Assembly (NCBI RefSeq): GCF_000015565.1
Contig: NC_008786.1
Location: forward strand, 1,488,001-1,552,000
Direction of reading: 5' to 3'
DNA: 64,000 nt
Origin: Verminephrobacter eiseniae EF01-2
GTDB taxonomy: Bacteria > Pseudomonadota > Gammaproteobacteria > Burkholderiales > Burkholderiaceae_C
Positions 11,889 through 22,100 of the stretch are shown one piece after another; positions within the stretch are counted from its first letter, which is position 1; every line of letters starts with the position of its first letter. The notes beneath the pieces are model-generated. The model was given only the letters and a program-made list of their open reading frames with translations, was not told the origin of the DNA and searched no databases. The position numbers and the translations under genes are program-made.

Positions 11889-12955
11889 CGGCACCGGCCC
11901 TCCAGCAGGCGCCGCACGAAGGACTGCCCGGCTTCGGCGGTGCCCAACTCGCCGCCGGCATCGCGCGTTCCTTCGCGCGCCTGTAGCGCCGCCGTCGCCG
12001 TCTCGTCGATGGCCCTGGCTGCCAGCGCAAAGGCCGGCAGGTTCTTGCGCTGTCCGTGCCAGCCGAGCAACTGGCCGGCAGACAGGATGAGCGAGTATGG
12101 ATTCGCGATGTTGCGCCCGGCAATGTCCGGCGCAGACCCGTGCACCGCCTGCCCCATGGCGTGGTCTTTGCCGGCATTCAGCGAACCGCCCAGCCCGAGA
12201 CTCCCGGACAGCTCGGCCGTGAGGTCTGACAAGATGTCGCCGAACATGTTGGTCGTGACGATCACGTCGAAGCGTTGCGGCGCGCGCACCACATGCGCCA
12301 TCATCGCGTCGACGATGAAGTCATCGACCCTCACCTGCGGAAATTCCCGCGCCACCTGGCGGCAGATGTCGACGAACATGCCGTCGCCGATCTTCAGCAC
12401 ATTGGCCTTGTGCACGATGCTCACATGCCTGGCGCGTGTCCTGGCCAGATCGAAGGCCGAGCGCGCGATGCGCTCGCAGCACAGGCGCGTGATTCGGCGC
12501 AGCGAGATGACGGTGTCCGGCGTGATGAGCATTTCGCTGGAGCCGGACTCGATGTTGCGGTCGGCGTAGAAGCCTTCGGTGTTCTCGCGCACCACGGCGA
12601 GGTTGAATTCGCCCACGCGATGGGCCATGCCCGGAAAGGTTCGCGCCGGCCGGATGTTGGCGTAGAGATCCAGTTCCTTGCGAAAGAACTTCGACGGATT
12701 GATCTCGCCTTTGGCCTCGTCCTTGAAATCGTAGGTGGCCATGGGGCCAAGCATCAGCCCGTCGGCGGCTTTGACCTTCTCCAACAGGGCCGGCGTCACG
12801 GTGGCGCCATGCCGCTGCAGGCTTGCGTGGCCGGCGATGTCATGGCCGATCTCCAGGTCGAGCTGGAAGCGTTTCGATGCGGCTTCGAGCACCCGGACCG
12901 CGACGGCCATGATCTCGGGGCCGATGCCATCGCCGGGAAGAACGACGATTTTCAT
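11885..12955 (-). CDS. Isocitrate/isopropylmalate dehydrogenase family enzyme
   Basis: This 356-residue NAD(P)-dependent beta-decarboxylating dehydrogenase would oxidise a malate-like 2-hydroxyacid in the cytoplasm. PGDGIGPEI marks the N-terminus, YANIRPAR and VRENTEGFYADR contain substrate and cofactor residues, and the metal-binding signature is NMFGDILSDLTAE. The ATG at 12955 has GAGG seven bases upstream. It lies in a minus-strand set with Bug-type binding proteins and an amidohydrolase remnant, under a divergent LysR gene. That context suggests a catabolic role (tartrate- or substituted-malate-like substrate) rather than leucine biosynthesis. Specificity cannot be read from the sequence. 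Confidence 0.85.
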   Translation of the reverse strand: MKIVVLPGDGIGPEIMAVAVRVLEAASKRFQLDLEIGHDIAGHASLQRHGATVTPALLEKVKAADGLMLGPMATYDFKDEAKGEINPSKFFRKELDLYANIRPARTFPGMAHRVGEFNLAVVRENTEGFYADRNIESGSSEMLITPDTVISLRRITRLCCERIARSAFDLARTRARHVSIVHKANVLKIGDGMFVDICRQVAREFPQVRVDDFIVDAMMAHVVRAPQRFDVIVTTNMFGDILSDLTAELSGSLGLGGSLNAGKDHAMGQAVHGSAPDIAGRNIANPYSLILSAGQLLGWHGQRKNLPAFALAARAIDETATAALQAREGTRDAGGELGTAEAGQSFVRRLLEGRCR

Positions 12956-13019
12956 GAGAGAGCCTCAACAGGATGAACGAGTGATTGGCGCAGGCGAGCG
13001 AACATGTCGCCCTGCCCGC

Positions 13020-13183
13020 TAGTGTCGCGTCACCGATCATCTGTCGGTCTGCGCTGGCCATCGAAGTGCATCGCGGCGTTGCATCGCTTGCCAATACAGC
13101 TCGGTATGGGCAAGCGATGCGCCTTGCGCTGCGCTCCGATGGCTGCGCGCAGCCTACGACATCTGATCCGTGACGCGACACTA
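13020..13183 (-). mobile_element. Palindromic element, copy 3 (reverse orientation)
   Basis: This 164-bp copy has intact TAGTGTCGCG ends and a well-preserved central palindrome (GCATCGCTTGCC pairing with GGCAAGCGATGC). It lies between the dehydrogenase gene and the remnant of a Bug-family gene and supplies that remnant's premature stop. Confidence 0.88.
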
Positions 13184-13500
13184 GGCGCGTAGGGAACGAC
13201 CACGGTGACCGGTCTGGCGGGGTCGTCATCCCTGGCCCGGGCGCTGCCGGCTGCGGCACAGACGGTTGCGGCCATGCCGGTGCCGATGAACCGACGCCGG
13301 CCCCGGCAGGCTAGTGTCGCGTCACCGATCATCTGTCGGTCCGCGCTGGCCATCGAAGCGCATCGCGGCGTTGCATCGCTTGCCAATACGCTTGGTATTG
13401 GCTGCGCGATGCGCCTTGCGCTGCGCTCCGATGGCTGCGCGCAGCCTACGACATCTGATCGGTGACGCGACACTACGGGACGAAGGGCATCGGGTTTCAT
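13184..13500 (-). pseudogene. Bug/TctC-family protein, N-terminal remnant carrying an in-frame palindromic element
   Basis: Reading starts at the ATG at 13500 (MKPDALRP), passes in frame through the whole element at 13312-13475, and re-emerges as GRRRFIGTGMAATVCAAAG, a Tat/Sec-like signal, followed by PVTVVVPYAP. This is the typical mature start of a TctC protein. At 13184 a second element truncates it, and the continuation (a stop inside that element) has no TctC similarity. The gene therefore took two insertions, the first frame-preserving and the second fatal. The remaining ~250 residues of a normal family member are missing. Confidence 0.72.
13312..13475 (-). mobile_element. Palindromic element, copy 4, inserted in frame
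   Basis: This 164-bp copy has both TAGTGTCGCG ends. On the minus strand it is read as VVSRHRSDVVGCAQPSERS and onward to RQMIGDATL without a stop, joining the start codon region of a Bug-family gene to its signal peptide. Orientation and frame match the copy inside SURF1 at 57658. Confidence 0.88.
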
Positions 13501-13516
13501 GGGTTCTGCCATTGTC

Positions 13517-14491
13517 TTAACGCAATGGCATGCCGAGATGGCGGGCCACCGCGCGCCAGAGCGCGAGTTCCTTGCCCAGTTCCTGGCCAAACGCGGCCGG
13601 CGTGAGCTGCACGGGGTCTGCGCCTTCGCTCACCAGACGCCCCTTCACCGGCTCCGCCGCCGCCGCATCGTTGATGGCGCGGTTGAGCGCCTCGACAATG
13701 GCTGCGGGCGTCTTCGCCGGCGCGAGCACACCCCACCATGTGCTGACATCGAAGCTGGCGATGCCCGCCTCGGCCATCGTGGGCACGCCGGGGAACAGCG
13801 GCGAGCGCTGCGCGCTGGTCACCGCCAGCACCGGGAGCTTGCCGTCGCGCACGAACGGCAGGATGGTCGGCACGGTGGAGAAGAACAGATCGACCCGTCC
13901 CGACAGCAACTCGACAGTGGCCGGGCTGCTGCCCTTGAATGGAACATGCGTCATCTGCAAGCCCGCTTTCTGGCGCAACATCTCACCGGCCAGATGATTG
14001 ATGCTGCCATTGCCCGCAGAACAGAAATTGAGTCCTCCGGGGCGGGTCTTCGCGACCGCGATCACATCCGCCATGCGCTTGACGCCGAGCTGCGGGGACG
14101 CGACCACCAGCAAAGGCCCACGGCCTATCATCGCGACAGGGGTGAAAGACTTGACGGCGTCATAGGGCAGATCGACCGTGATGGCGGCGTTCGTGGCGAA
14201 ACTGGAGGTGGCGAATAACACCGTGTACCCGTCCGGCTTGGCCTTGGCGACCATGTCTGCGCCGATGGCGCCGCCCGCCCCGCCGCGGTTGTCGATGACG
14301 ACCGGCTGCCCCAGGCGATCGGCCATGTTCCTGGCCATGTCGCGCGCAATGCTGTCGGTGCCGCCACCGGCGGAGAAGGGAACGATCATGGTGATCGGCC
14401 GGCTCGGGTAAACGGGTTGCGCCGCCACCGCCACCGCCAGAGGCGGCAGGGCCATCGCCGCGATGAGCGCGCCGCACAGGGAAATTTTCAT
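13517..14491 (-). CDS. Bug/TctC-family periplasmic solute-binding protein
   Basis: This 324-residue receptor has a clear signal peptide (MKISLCGALIAAMALPPLAV, ending AVAAQ) and the family opening YPSRPITMIVPFSAGGGTD. RGGAGGAIGADMVAKAKPDGYT and the closing residues EFGQELGKELALWRAV-like helix are also typical. The frame is open to 14830, but the ATG at 14491 is the only start that yields a signal peptide. It is the first intact gene of a minus-strand set (binding protein, broken binding protein, dehydrogenase, amidohydrolase stump) divergent from a LysR regulator, 123 bases apart. A carboxylate ligand is likely but unknown. Confidence 0.88.
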   Translation of the reverse strand: MKISLCGALIAAMALPPLAVAVAAQPVYPSRPITMIVPFSAGGGTDSIARDMARNMADRLGQPVVIDNRGGAGGAIGADMVAKAKPDGYTVLFATSSFATNAAITVDLPYDAVKSFTPVAMIGRGPLLVVASPQLGVKRMADVIAVAKTRPGGLNFCSAGNGSINHLAGEMLRQKAGLQMTHVPFKGSSPATVELLSGRVDLFFSTVPTILPFVRDGKLPVLAVTSAQRSPLFPGVPTMAEAGIASFDVSTWWGVLAPAKTPAAIVEALNRAINDAAAAEPVKGRLVSEGADPVQLTPAAFGQELGKELALWRAVARHLGMPLR

Positions 14492-14614
14492 GATGGGCTG
14501 GTCTCGTGTCGTTGGCGCGCGAAGACCCGATCGGATGGCGCCTGGCGATGAATCATCGGCAAGACATGCCTCGTTGTAAATTGCAAAGAAGATGCCGATT
14601 GATACGATCCACGC
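14492..14614. promoter_or_regulatory. Divergent promoter region with a LysR-box-like dyad
   Basis: This spacer separates the Bug-protein gene from the divergent LysR gene. TTGTAAATTGCAA (14574-14586) is an imperfect T-N11-A dyad of the kind bound by LysR regulators and lies about 30 bases upstream of the regulator's start. No clear -35/-10 pair can be assigned. Confidence 0.35.
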
Positions 14615-15532
14615 ATGAATTTCGATCTCTCGGATATGCGTGCCTTTGTCGCGGTGGCGGACCTCGGCAGCTTTCGGGCCGCAGCGCAAACGCTGCATAT
14701 CTCGCAGCCTGCGCTCTCGCGCCGGGTCGAAAAGTTGGAGCAGGCAATGGGTTTCCGGCTTTTCGAGCGCACGACACGCAAAGTCGAACTCAGCGCGATA
14801 GGGCGCAGCTTCGTTCCGAAGGCCCGACATGTGCTCAGCGAACTCGAGAACGCCCTTCTCGGCATGACCGATATGTCAGACCGACTGCGCGGGCAGGTCA
14901 CTGTGGCCTGCGTGCCTTCGTCCGTGCCCCACTTGCTGGCCGGAGCGGTCGAGGCTTTTCAGCGCAAATTTCCACGCATCCGGGTGCGCCTCATTGACGA
15001 AACGGCCACTGAGATCCTGCTGGCCGTGGTGCGCTCGGAGGCAGACTTCGGTGTCAGTTACTGGGGAGCGCAGGAGCCCGACCTGGAGTTCCAGGGGCTG
15101 GTGCAGGAGCCCTTTGTCCTCGCCTGCCTGCCAGGCCATCCGCTGGCGCGCAAGCGCCGCGTCAAATGGGCCGAGTTGGCGCAGCATGACTGCGTGACGC
15201 TGCCGCCCGGCACCGGAAATCGCATGCTGATCGACCAGGCGCTTTCGACGGTCGCGTACCCCCCTCGCTGGACGTGCGAAGCGCGCCATGTGCCGGCGTT
15301 GCTGAGCCTGATCGAAGCGGGTGTCGGCGTGGGCGCCGTGCCGCGTTTCGCGATACGCGGCGGCCAGGGTGCAACGCTGGCGAGCGTCCGGCTGGTCGAG
15401 CCCGAGGTCACGCGAACCATCGGCGTGATCAAGCGCCGCGCACGGCCCTTGATGCCGGCGGCCCAGGCATTTCACGATTTGCTGGTCGCAGCTCATCGGG
15501 CGTCGAGCGCGCAGGCACGGCCGCTTCCATGA
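14615..15532 (+). CDS. LysR-family transcriptional regulator
   Basis: This 305-residue regulator has an N-terminal winged helix-turn-helix (residues ~5-65; SFRAAAQTLHISQPALSRRV is the recognition region) and a LysR substrate-binding C-terminal domain. It is divergent from the Bug-protein/dehydrogenase set and probably controls it in response to the imported or processed acid, as is typical of LysR arrangements. The ATG at 14615 is the first start of the frame. Nothing is unusual in length or motifs. Confidence 0.92.
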   Translation: MNFDLSDMRAFVAVADLGSFRAAAQTLHISQPALSRRVEKLEQAMGFRLFERTTRKVELSAIGRSFVPKARHVLSELENALLGMTDMSDRLRGQVTVACVPSSVPHLLAGAVEAFQRKFPRIRVRLIDETATEILLAVVRSEADFGVSYWGAQEPDLEFQGLVQEPFVLACLPGHPLARKRRVKWAELAQHDCVTLPPGTGNRMLIDQALSTVAYPPRWTCEARHVPALLSLIEAGVGVGAVPRFAIRGGQGATLASVRLVEPEVTRTIGVIKRRARPLMPAAQAFHDLLVAAHRASSAQARPLP

Positions 15533-15659
15533 CTTTCGCCGCCGTGGGTCTTGCGTGGCCTGGCCGCGCCCTGTTGCAACGCTCCATCCGATGGCCCGCA
15601 CCATGGATCGACCCGATCCGGTCGTCGTTTGCGCCGGCTCCGGTCAGTGGCTCGGACGA

Positions 15660-16814
15660 TCACAAAACCCGGGTTGCGGTTTTCGCAGGTCGTGCCGGGG
15701 TCTTTGCCGCAGCGGCCGTGGCGTTGGCCGTTTTCGGGGCCGGCAGGGTGATGCGGACCTGGTACAGATCGCCTTGCACGCCGGCGCTGAATTCGCCTTG
15801 CACATCGTGCAGCAGCGCCAGCCGGGCGCGCACATTGGCCAGCGCGATGCCATGGCCCTTGGCGTTCTTGCCTTCCTTGGGCGGCAGGGTGTTGGTGATG
15901 CGCACCAGCACGCGGCTGCCGCGCAGCGCTGTCAGCACATGCAGCCGGCCGCCGTTCGGGCTGGGCTCGACACCATGCCTGACGGCGTTTTCCACCAGCG
16001 GTTGCAGCAGCAGCGGAGGCAGGCGGGCGGCGTCGCTGCGCGGGTCCAGGCTCCATTTCACTTGCAGGCGCTGGCCAAAGCGCACCTCCTCGATGGCCAG
16101 GTAGCGGCGCGCCAGACAGAGCTCTTCGGCCAGGGTGACCGATTCGCCCTGTTCCGCCAACGCATGGCGGAACAGCTCGCTCAGGTTTTCCAGCAGCGCT
16201 TCGGCCTTGGCCGGCTCTGCACGCACCAGCGCAATGGCGCTGTTGAGCGTGTTGAACAAAAAGTGCGGGCGGATGCGCGATTGCAGTTCGACCAGGCGCG
16301 CCGTGGTGGCCGCCGGCGTGCGGCCACGCGCGCGCAGCACCAGCGCCGTCACCAGCAGGGCCGCCAGCAGCGCCCCGGTGGCAGCGCTGGCCAGCCAGGG
16401 GCGCGCCGTCGTTACGCCGGCCAACGCCAGCATGGCGCAGGCATAGGCGCCTGCCAAGGCCCCGAGCAACAGGCCGGCGGCGTATTGCAGCGCTGTGTTC
16501 AGGCGCTCCAGCACGGTTTTGAGGCTACAGGCGGCGATCAGCCACACCAGCGTGGCGGGTAGCGCGCCGCCGGTCAGCAGCGCCAGGTTGGTCAGCCACT
16601 GCGCCGGGCTGTGGGCATCGAACATGGCATCGACGCCAATGACCAGTTCCACGAACAACACGGCCCGCAGCACGACGCCGATATGGCAGGCGTCGAATAC
16701 CAGCGTCCGCCCCGGGGGGAGCCGGGGAGCCGGGGGCGCCGGCGCCTCGCGCGCGGGGTCCGGGGCGGCATCCGGTGACGCGGGGCGTGTCGATAAAATG
16801 GGCGGGCTTCGCAT
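15660..16814 (-). CDS. LytS/AlgZ-type sensor histidine kinase
   Basis: This 384-residue membrane kinase is of the His_kinase (LytS) class that normally partners a LytTR response regulator. Four hydrophobic segments occupy residues ~45-165. The phospho-accepting histidine lies in [18 protein letters not shown], and the N box is [17 protein letters not shown], followed by a glycine motif ([13 protein letters not shown]). The C-terminus ends in an alanine/lysine-rich tail ([18 protein letters not shown]). I chose the ATG at 16814; longer readings run antisense into argH. In relatives I recall an algR-type regulator gene directly downstream. Here only ~125 bases follow before the LysR gene ends, so the partner is not adjacent. 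Confidence 0.87.
   Translation of the reverse strand: MRSPPILSTRPASPDAAPDPAREAPAPPAPRLPPGRTLVFDACHIGVVLRAVLFVELVIGVDAMFDAHSPAQWLTNLALLTGGALPATLVWLIAACSLKTVLERLNTALQYAAGLLLGALAGAYACAMLALAGVTTARPWLASAATGALLAALLVTALVLRARGRTPAATTARLVELQSRIRPHFLFNTLNSAIALVRAEPAKAEALLENLSELFRHALAEQGESVTLAEELCLARRYLAIEEVRFGQRLQVKWSLDPRSDAARLPPLLLQPLVENAVRHGVEPSPNGGRLHVLTALRGSRVLVRITNTLPPKEGKNAKGHGIALANVRARLALLHDVQGEFSAGVQGDLYQVRITLPAPKTANATAAAAKTPARPAKTATRVL
16794..16799 (+). promoter_or_regulatory. Candidate -10 element for argH
   Basis: TAAAAT (in CGATAAAATGGG) lies 67 bases before the argH start, within the 5' end of the divergent kinase gene. No convincing -35 hexamer is seen 17 bases upstream. Confidence 0.25.
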
Positions 16815-16865
16815 TGCGGCATCCGGGCTGTCGGGTGTCTGAAGCGCCAGATTATTGCCCTTCCC

Positions 16866-18332
<1,467 letters not shown>

Positions 18333-18470
18333 TTGGCGCAGGTGCCGATGAACCGATGTCCGCGCAGGCCGCCCTCGGTCTGGCGGCCAACGCATCGCCG
18401 GCCGCCAGCAAGGGCGCCGGCGCTGTGCGTCAGCGTGCTGGCCGACTCGCCTCGATGGCTGGACCGGGCC

Positions 18471-18538
18471 CGTGTCGCGTCATCGGTCAGATGCCGATGG
18501 CCAGCGCATGCAGACAGATGATCGGTGACGTGACACCA
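18471..18538 (+). mobile_element. Palindromic element, internally deleted short copy
   Basis: A 68-bp derivative: the left end (GTGTCGCGTCATCGGTCAGATG) joins directly to the right arm (GATGGCCAGCGCA...GATCGGTGACGTGACACC). It lacks the central ~95 bases of the full copies. It sits between argH and the leader of the giant gene. Confidence 0.8.
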
Positions 18539-18884
18539 GACTCTGGTACCCTGCCGTTGCCTGATTCCATGTCTGAATCGTTCGTAAACGCGAACGCGAA
18601 GCGCAGACAGTACTTTTGCGCGAACCTTGACCCATGACAAAACCCCCAGGCAGCAGGGGCTGGGGTGACGGGTTGCCGCCGGGCTATATTTCTCTCAGCG
18701 AAATTTGTTTCACTATTGTCACCAACGCAAGCCGTTGCGCCGCCCACCGGACGGACGACGGGCATCGCTGACACCCTCGTCCGCCGTGGCCCTGGCCACG
18801 GCGGACGAATCCCGACAGGCTCTTGCATCCACCGCCCATTCGTCAAAAGGAAAGCCCCCGTGATCGTCGCCCTCCCCCTGCATC
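18539..18884 (+). other. Leader/promoter region of the giant repeat-protein gene
   Basis: No gene is recognised here. The stretch 18681-18720 is distinctly AT-rich for this genome (TATATTTCTC, GAAATTTGTTTCACTATTG) and is the likeliest place for a promoter, though no consensus hexamer pair can be fixed. A strong hairpin follows at 18777-18808, then a ribosome-binding-site-like AAAAGGAAAGC at 18845. Confidence 0.4.
18777..18808 (+). promoter_or_regulatory. Perfect 14-bp stem-loop in the leader
   Basis: TCGTCCGCCGTGGC, loop CCTG, then GCCACGGCGGACGA: a perfect GC-rich stem with a tetraloop. It is followed by ATCCCGAC rather than a T-run, so it is not a standard terminator. It precedes the octamer tract by 76 bases and could pause transcription, bind a factor or stabilise the leader RNA. 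Confidence 0.6.
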
Positions 18885-19135
18885 CATCAGCGCATCAGCG
18901 CATCAGCGCATCAGCGCATCAGCGCATCAGCGCATCAGCGCATCAGCGCATCAGCGCATCAGCGCATCAGCGCATCAGCGCATCAGCGCATCAGCGCATC
19001 AGCGCATCAGCGCATCAGCGCATCAGCGCATCAGCGCATCAGCGCATCAGCGCATCAGCGCATCAGCGCATCAGCGCATCAGCGCATCAGCGCATCAGCG
19101 CATCAGCGCATCAGCGCATCAGCGCATCAGCGTAA
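18860..19135 (+). CDS. Possible leader peptide built from the octamer tract
   Basis: A GTG at 18860 has a good ribosome-binding site (AAAAGGA, nine bases upstream) that closely copies the one before the giant gene (AAAGGAAAGC). It would encode MIVALPLHPSA followed by an HQRISASA octapeptide repeat, since three 8-bp units equal eight codons. It ends at TAA 19133-19135, 27 bases before the giant gene's ATG and in the same frame. Changing the octamer count moves the stop to 19209 or 19271, beyond that ATG. It is unclear whether the peptide is functional or simply a translational gate. Confidence 0.35.
   Translation: MIVALPLHPSAHQRISASAHQRISASAHQRISASAHQRISASAHQRISASAHQRISASAHQRISASAHQRISASAHQRISASAHQRISASA
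18885..19132 (+). repeat. 31 perfect tandem copies of an 8-bp unit (CATCAGCG)
   Basis: The tract is 248 bp with no mismatch, ending 30 bases before the start codon of the giant gene. Such long perfect oligonucleotide tracts change length by replication slippage. All three reading frames through it are open. Confidence 0.98.
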
Positions 19136-19162
19136 TCCTTGTCACATCGAAAGGAAAGCACC

Positions 19163-22100
19163 ATGGCCACCACCATCACCATCGACAGGCAATACGTCAA
19201 AATCGGTGAGACTGCCGAGATCAGGTTCACTTTCACCAATCCCAATTACTCCCTCTCCCTCGAAGGCCTGACCGTCACCACCCTCATCGGAGAGACCACG
19301 GGCGGCACCGTACACAGCCTCGTCAATCGTGGCGTCATCAACGGTCAGCGTGTCTATACCGCCACATTCACGCCTACCGCGAACCTGCAAAGATCCATCT
19401 ACCGCCTCACCTACGATGTTGCCGGCAAAGCCGATGACGCAATCAGCGAGAACTTCGCCGTTGACACCGTGCGGCCCACCCTTGAAAGTGCCTCGATCGC
19501 CAAAAGCGATCTGCGCCTCGGGGAAAAAACCACCATCACCATCACCTTCAGCGAACGGCTGGCCTTCTACGACAACTTCACACTCGAAGACCTGCAGGTG
19601 GACGCCGGCAAGGGCACTTTGAGCAACCTGCGCTCCTACTTCTCCGACCAAGAGCGCATTTGGCATGTCGACCTGCAGGCCCCTACTACCCGGCCCGCGT
19701 CGGGCCTCGATGGCAACCAGATACGGATCAACCTCGCCGGCATCACCGATCGCGCAGGCAACACAATCTGGGACAGTCAGTTGCACGGGACGGGCAACCC
19801 TTGGGTGAACCTCCCGACTGTCAGCTACAACATCGACAACGGTGTGCCGCCCATGGTCGCCATCACCGGGCAGCCTGCCACCACCATCAAGGGCGGCGAT
19901 TCCTTTACCGTCACCTTCACCTTCAACGAGCGCGTCACCGGCTTCGATCTCGACGACGTTCAGTACGACACCAGCAAAGGCACACTGAGCGCTCTGACGG
20001 CGGTCGGCACCGACGGCAGGGTCTGGACCGCCACCTACACGCCCCGGCCCAACATCGAGAGCGCCGAAAACACCATCAGCGTGAACCTCGCCGGCGTCCG
20101 GGACGCGCTGGGCAACGCCGGGGTGGGCACCGGCACCAGCGGCAACTTCAGTATCGACACCAAGCCCCCCGAGGTCGCGGTGACGATCAGCGACGAGCGC
20201 CTGACCGCTGGCGAAAGCGCCACCGTCACCTTCACCTTCAGCGAGCGCGTCACCGGCTTCGATCTCAACGACGCTCAATACGACACCAGCAAAGGCACGC
20301 TGGGCGCTCTGACGGCGGTCGGCACCGACGGCAAGGTCTGGACAGCCACCTACACGCCCCGCAGCGACATCGAGAGCGCCAACAACACCATCCGCGTGAA
20401 CCTGGCCGGCGTCCAGGACGCGCAGGGCAACGCCGGAGTGGGCACCGGCAGCAGCGGCAACTTCGTCATCGACACCAGGCCCACCGTGGTCGACGGGCGG
20501 CCCAGCATCGTCTCTGTGGTGGGCCCCACCTCCATCGTCTTGGAGGACACCGACGTCACCATTACCTTCACCTTCAGCGAGGCAGTCACCGGCTTCACGT
20601 TGGCCAACATCAATTTGGACAACTCCAGTGCCTCTCCCTACATCACCTACAGCCCGAAAGAGCCGGTCAGCGCAGATGGTGGCCGCACCTGGACCATCAC
20701 CTTCCGTGCCGCTCCGCGTACCACGGATTCCACCAACACCGTCAGCATCCGCAACCTCGATGGCGTGCGTGACCTCGCAGGCAACCTCGCAGTGCCTAAC
20801 TCCAGCGCCAGCACCGACAACTACGAGGTCGATACCGAGGATCCCGATCCCATCAGCGCCACGTTTGACAAAACCCACCTTGCCGCCGGAGAAACCGCCA
20901 CCGTCACCGTCACCTTCAACGAGATCGTCAACAACGTCACCCAAGGCACCTTTGATATCCCCAACGGTTCTGTGAGCAACCTGAGGCAGGACCCGACCGA
21001 CGGCAGAATCTGGCGGGCCACCTTCACCCCCACGGCCAACCTGCAGAGCGCCAGCAGCTTGATCAGCATCAATCTGAACGACCTCAGGGACAGCGCCGGC
21101 AACGTCAGCAGTGGTCGCAAGACGTTCTACGACTCCACCATCGTCATCGACACCAAGCCCCCCGAGGTCGCGGTGACGATCAGCGACGAGCGCCTGACCG
21201 CTGGCGAAAGCGCCACCGTCACCTTCACCTTCAGCGAGCGCGTCACCGGCTTCGATCTCAACGACGTTCAGTACGACACCAGCAAAGGCACGCTGAGCGC
21301 TCTGACGGCGGTCGGCACCGACGGCAAGGTCTGGAGCGCCACCTACACGCCCCGGCCCGACATCGAGAGCGCCGAAAACACCATCCGCGTGAACCTCGCC
21401 GGCGTCCAGGACGCGCAGGGCAACGCCGGAGTGGGCACCGGCAGCAGCGGCAACTTCGTCATCGACACCAGGCCGCCCGTGGTCGACGGGCGGCCCAGCA
21501 TCGTCTCTGTGGTGGGCCCCACCTCCATCGTCTTGGAGGACACCGACGTCACCATTACCTTCACCTTCAGCGAGGCAGTCACCGGCTTCACGTTGGCCAA
21601 CATCAATTTGGACAACTCCAGTGCCTCTCCCTACATCACCTACAGCCCGAAAGAGCCGGTCAGCGCAGATGGTGGCCGCACCTGGACCATCACCTACCGT
21701 GCCGCTCCGCGTACCACGGATTCCACCAACACCGTCAGCATCCGCAACCTCGATGGCGTGCGTGACCTCGCAGGCAACCTCGCAGTGCCTAACTCCAGCG
21801 CCAGCACCGACAACTACGAGGTCGATACCGAGGATCCCGATCCCATCAGCGCCACGTTTGACAAAACCCACCTTGCCGCCGGAGAAACCGCCACCGTCAC
21901 CGTCACCTTCAACGAGATCGTCAACAACGTCACCGAAGATAGCTTTCAAATCCCCAACGGTTCGGTGAGCAACCTGAGGCAGGACACGACCGACGGCAGA
22001 ATCTGGAGGGTCACCTTCACCCCCACGGCCAACCTGCAGAGCGCCAGCAGCTTGATCAGCATCAATCTGAACGACCTCAGGGACAGCGCCGGCAACGTCA

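Noticed and set aside
13004..13192. Short open frames inside each palindromic element as independent small genes
   Set aside because: The same peptide recurs in every copy and orientation, without ribosome-binding sites. It is a property of the repeat, not a gene, except where fused in frame to real genes.
15555..16562. 335-codon plus-strand frame opposite the LytS-type kinase
   Set aside because: The minus-strand kinase has intact H and N boxes and a membrane domain; the opposite frame is glutamine/arginine-rich and unlike any protein.
18885..19132. Octamer tract considered as a CRISPR array
   Set aside because: There are no spacers: the unit is 8 bp, directly tandem and perfect. No cas genes are nearby.
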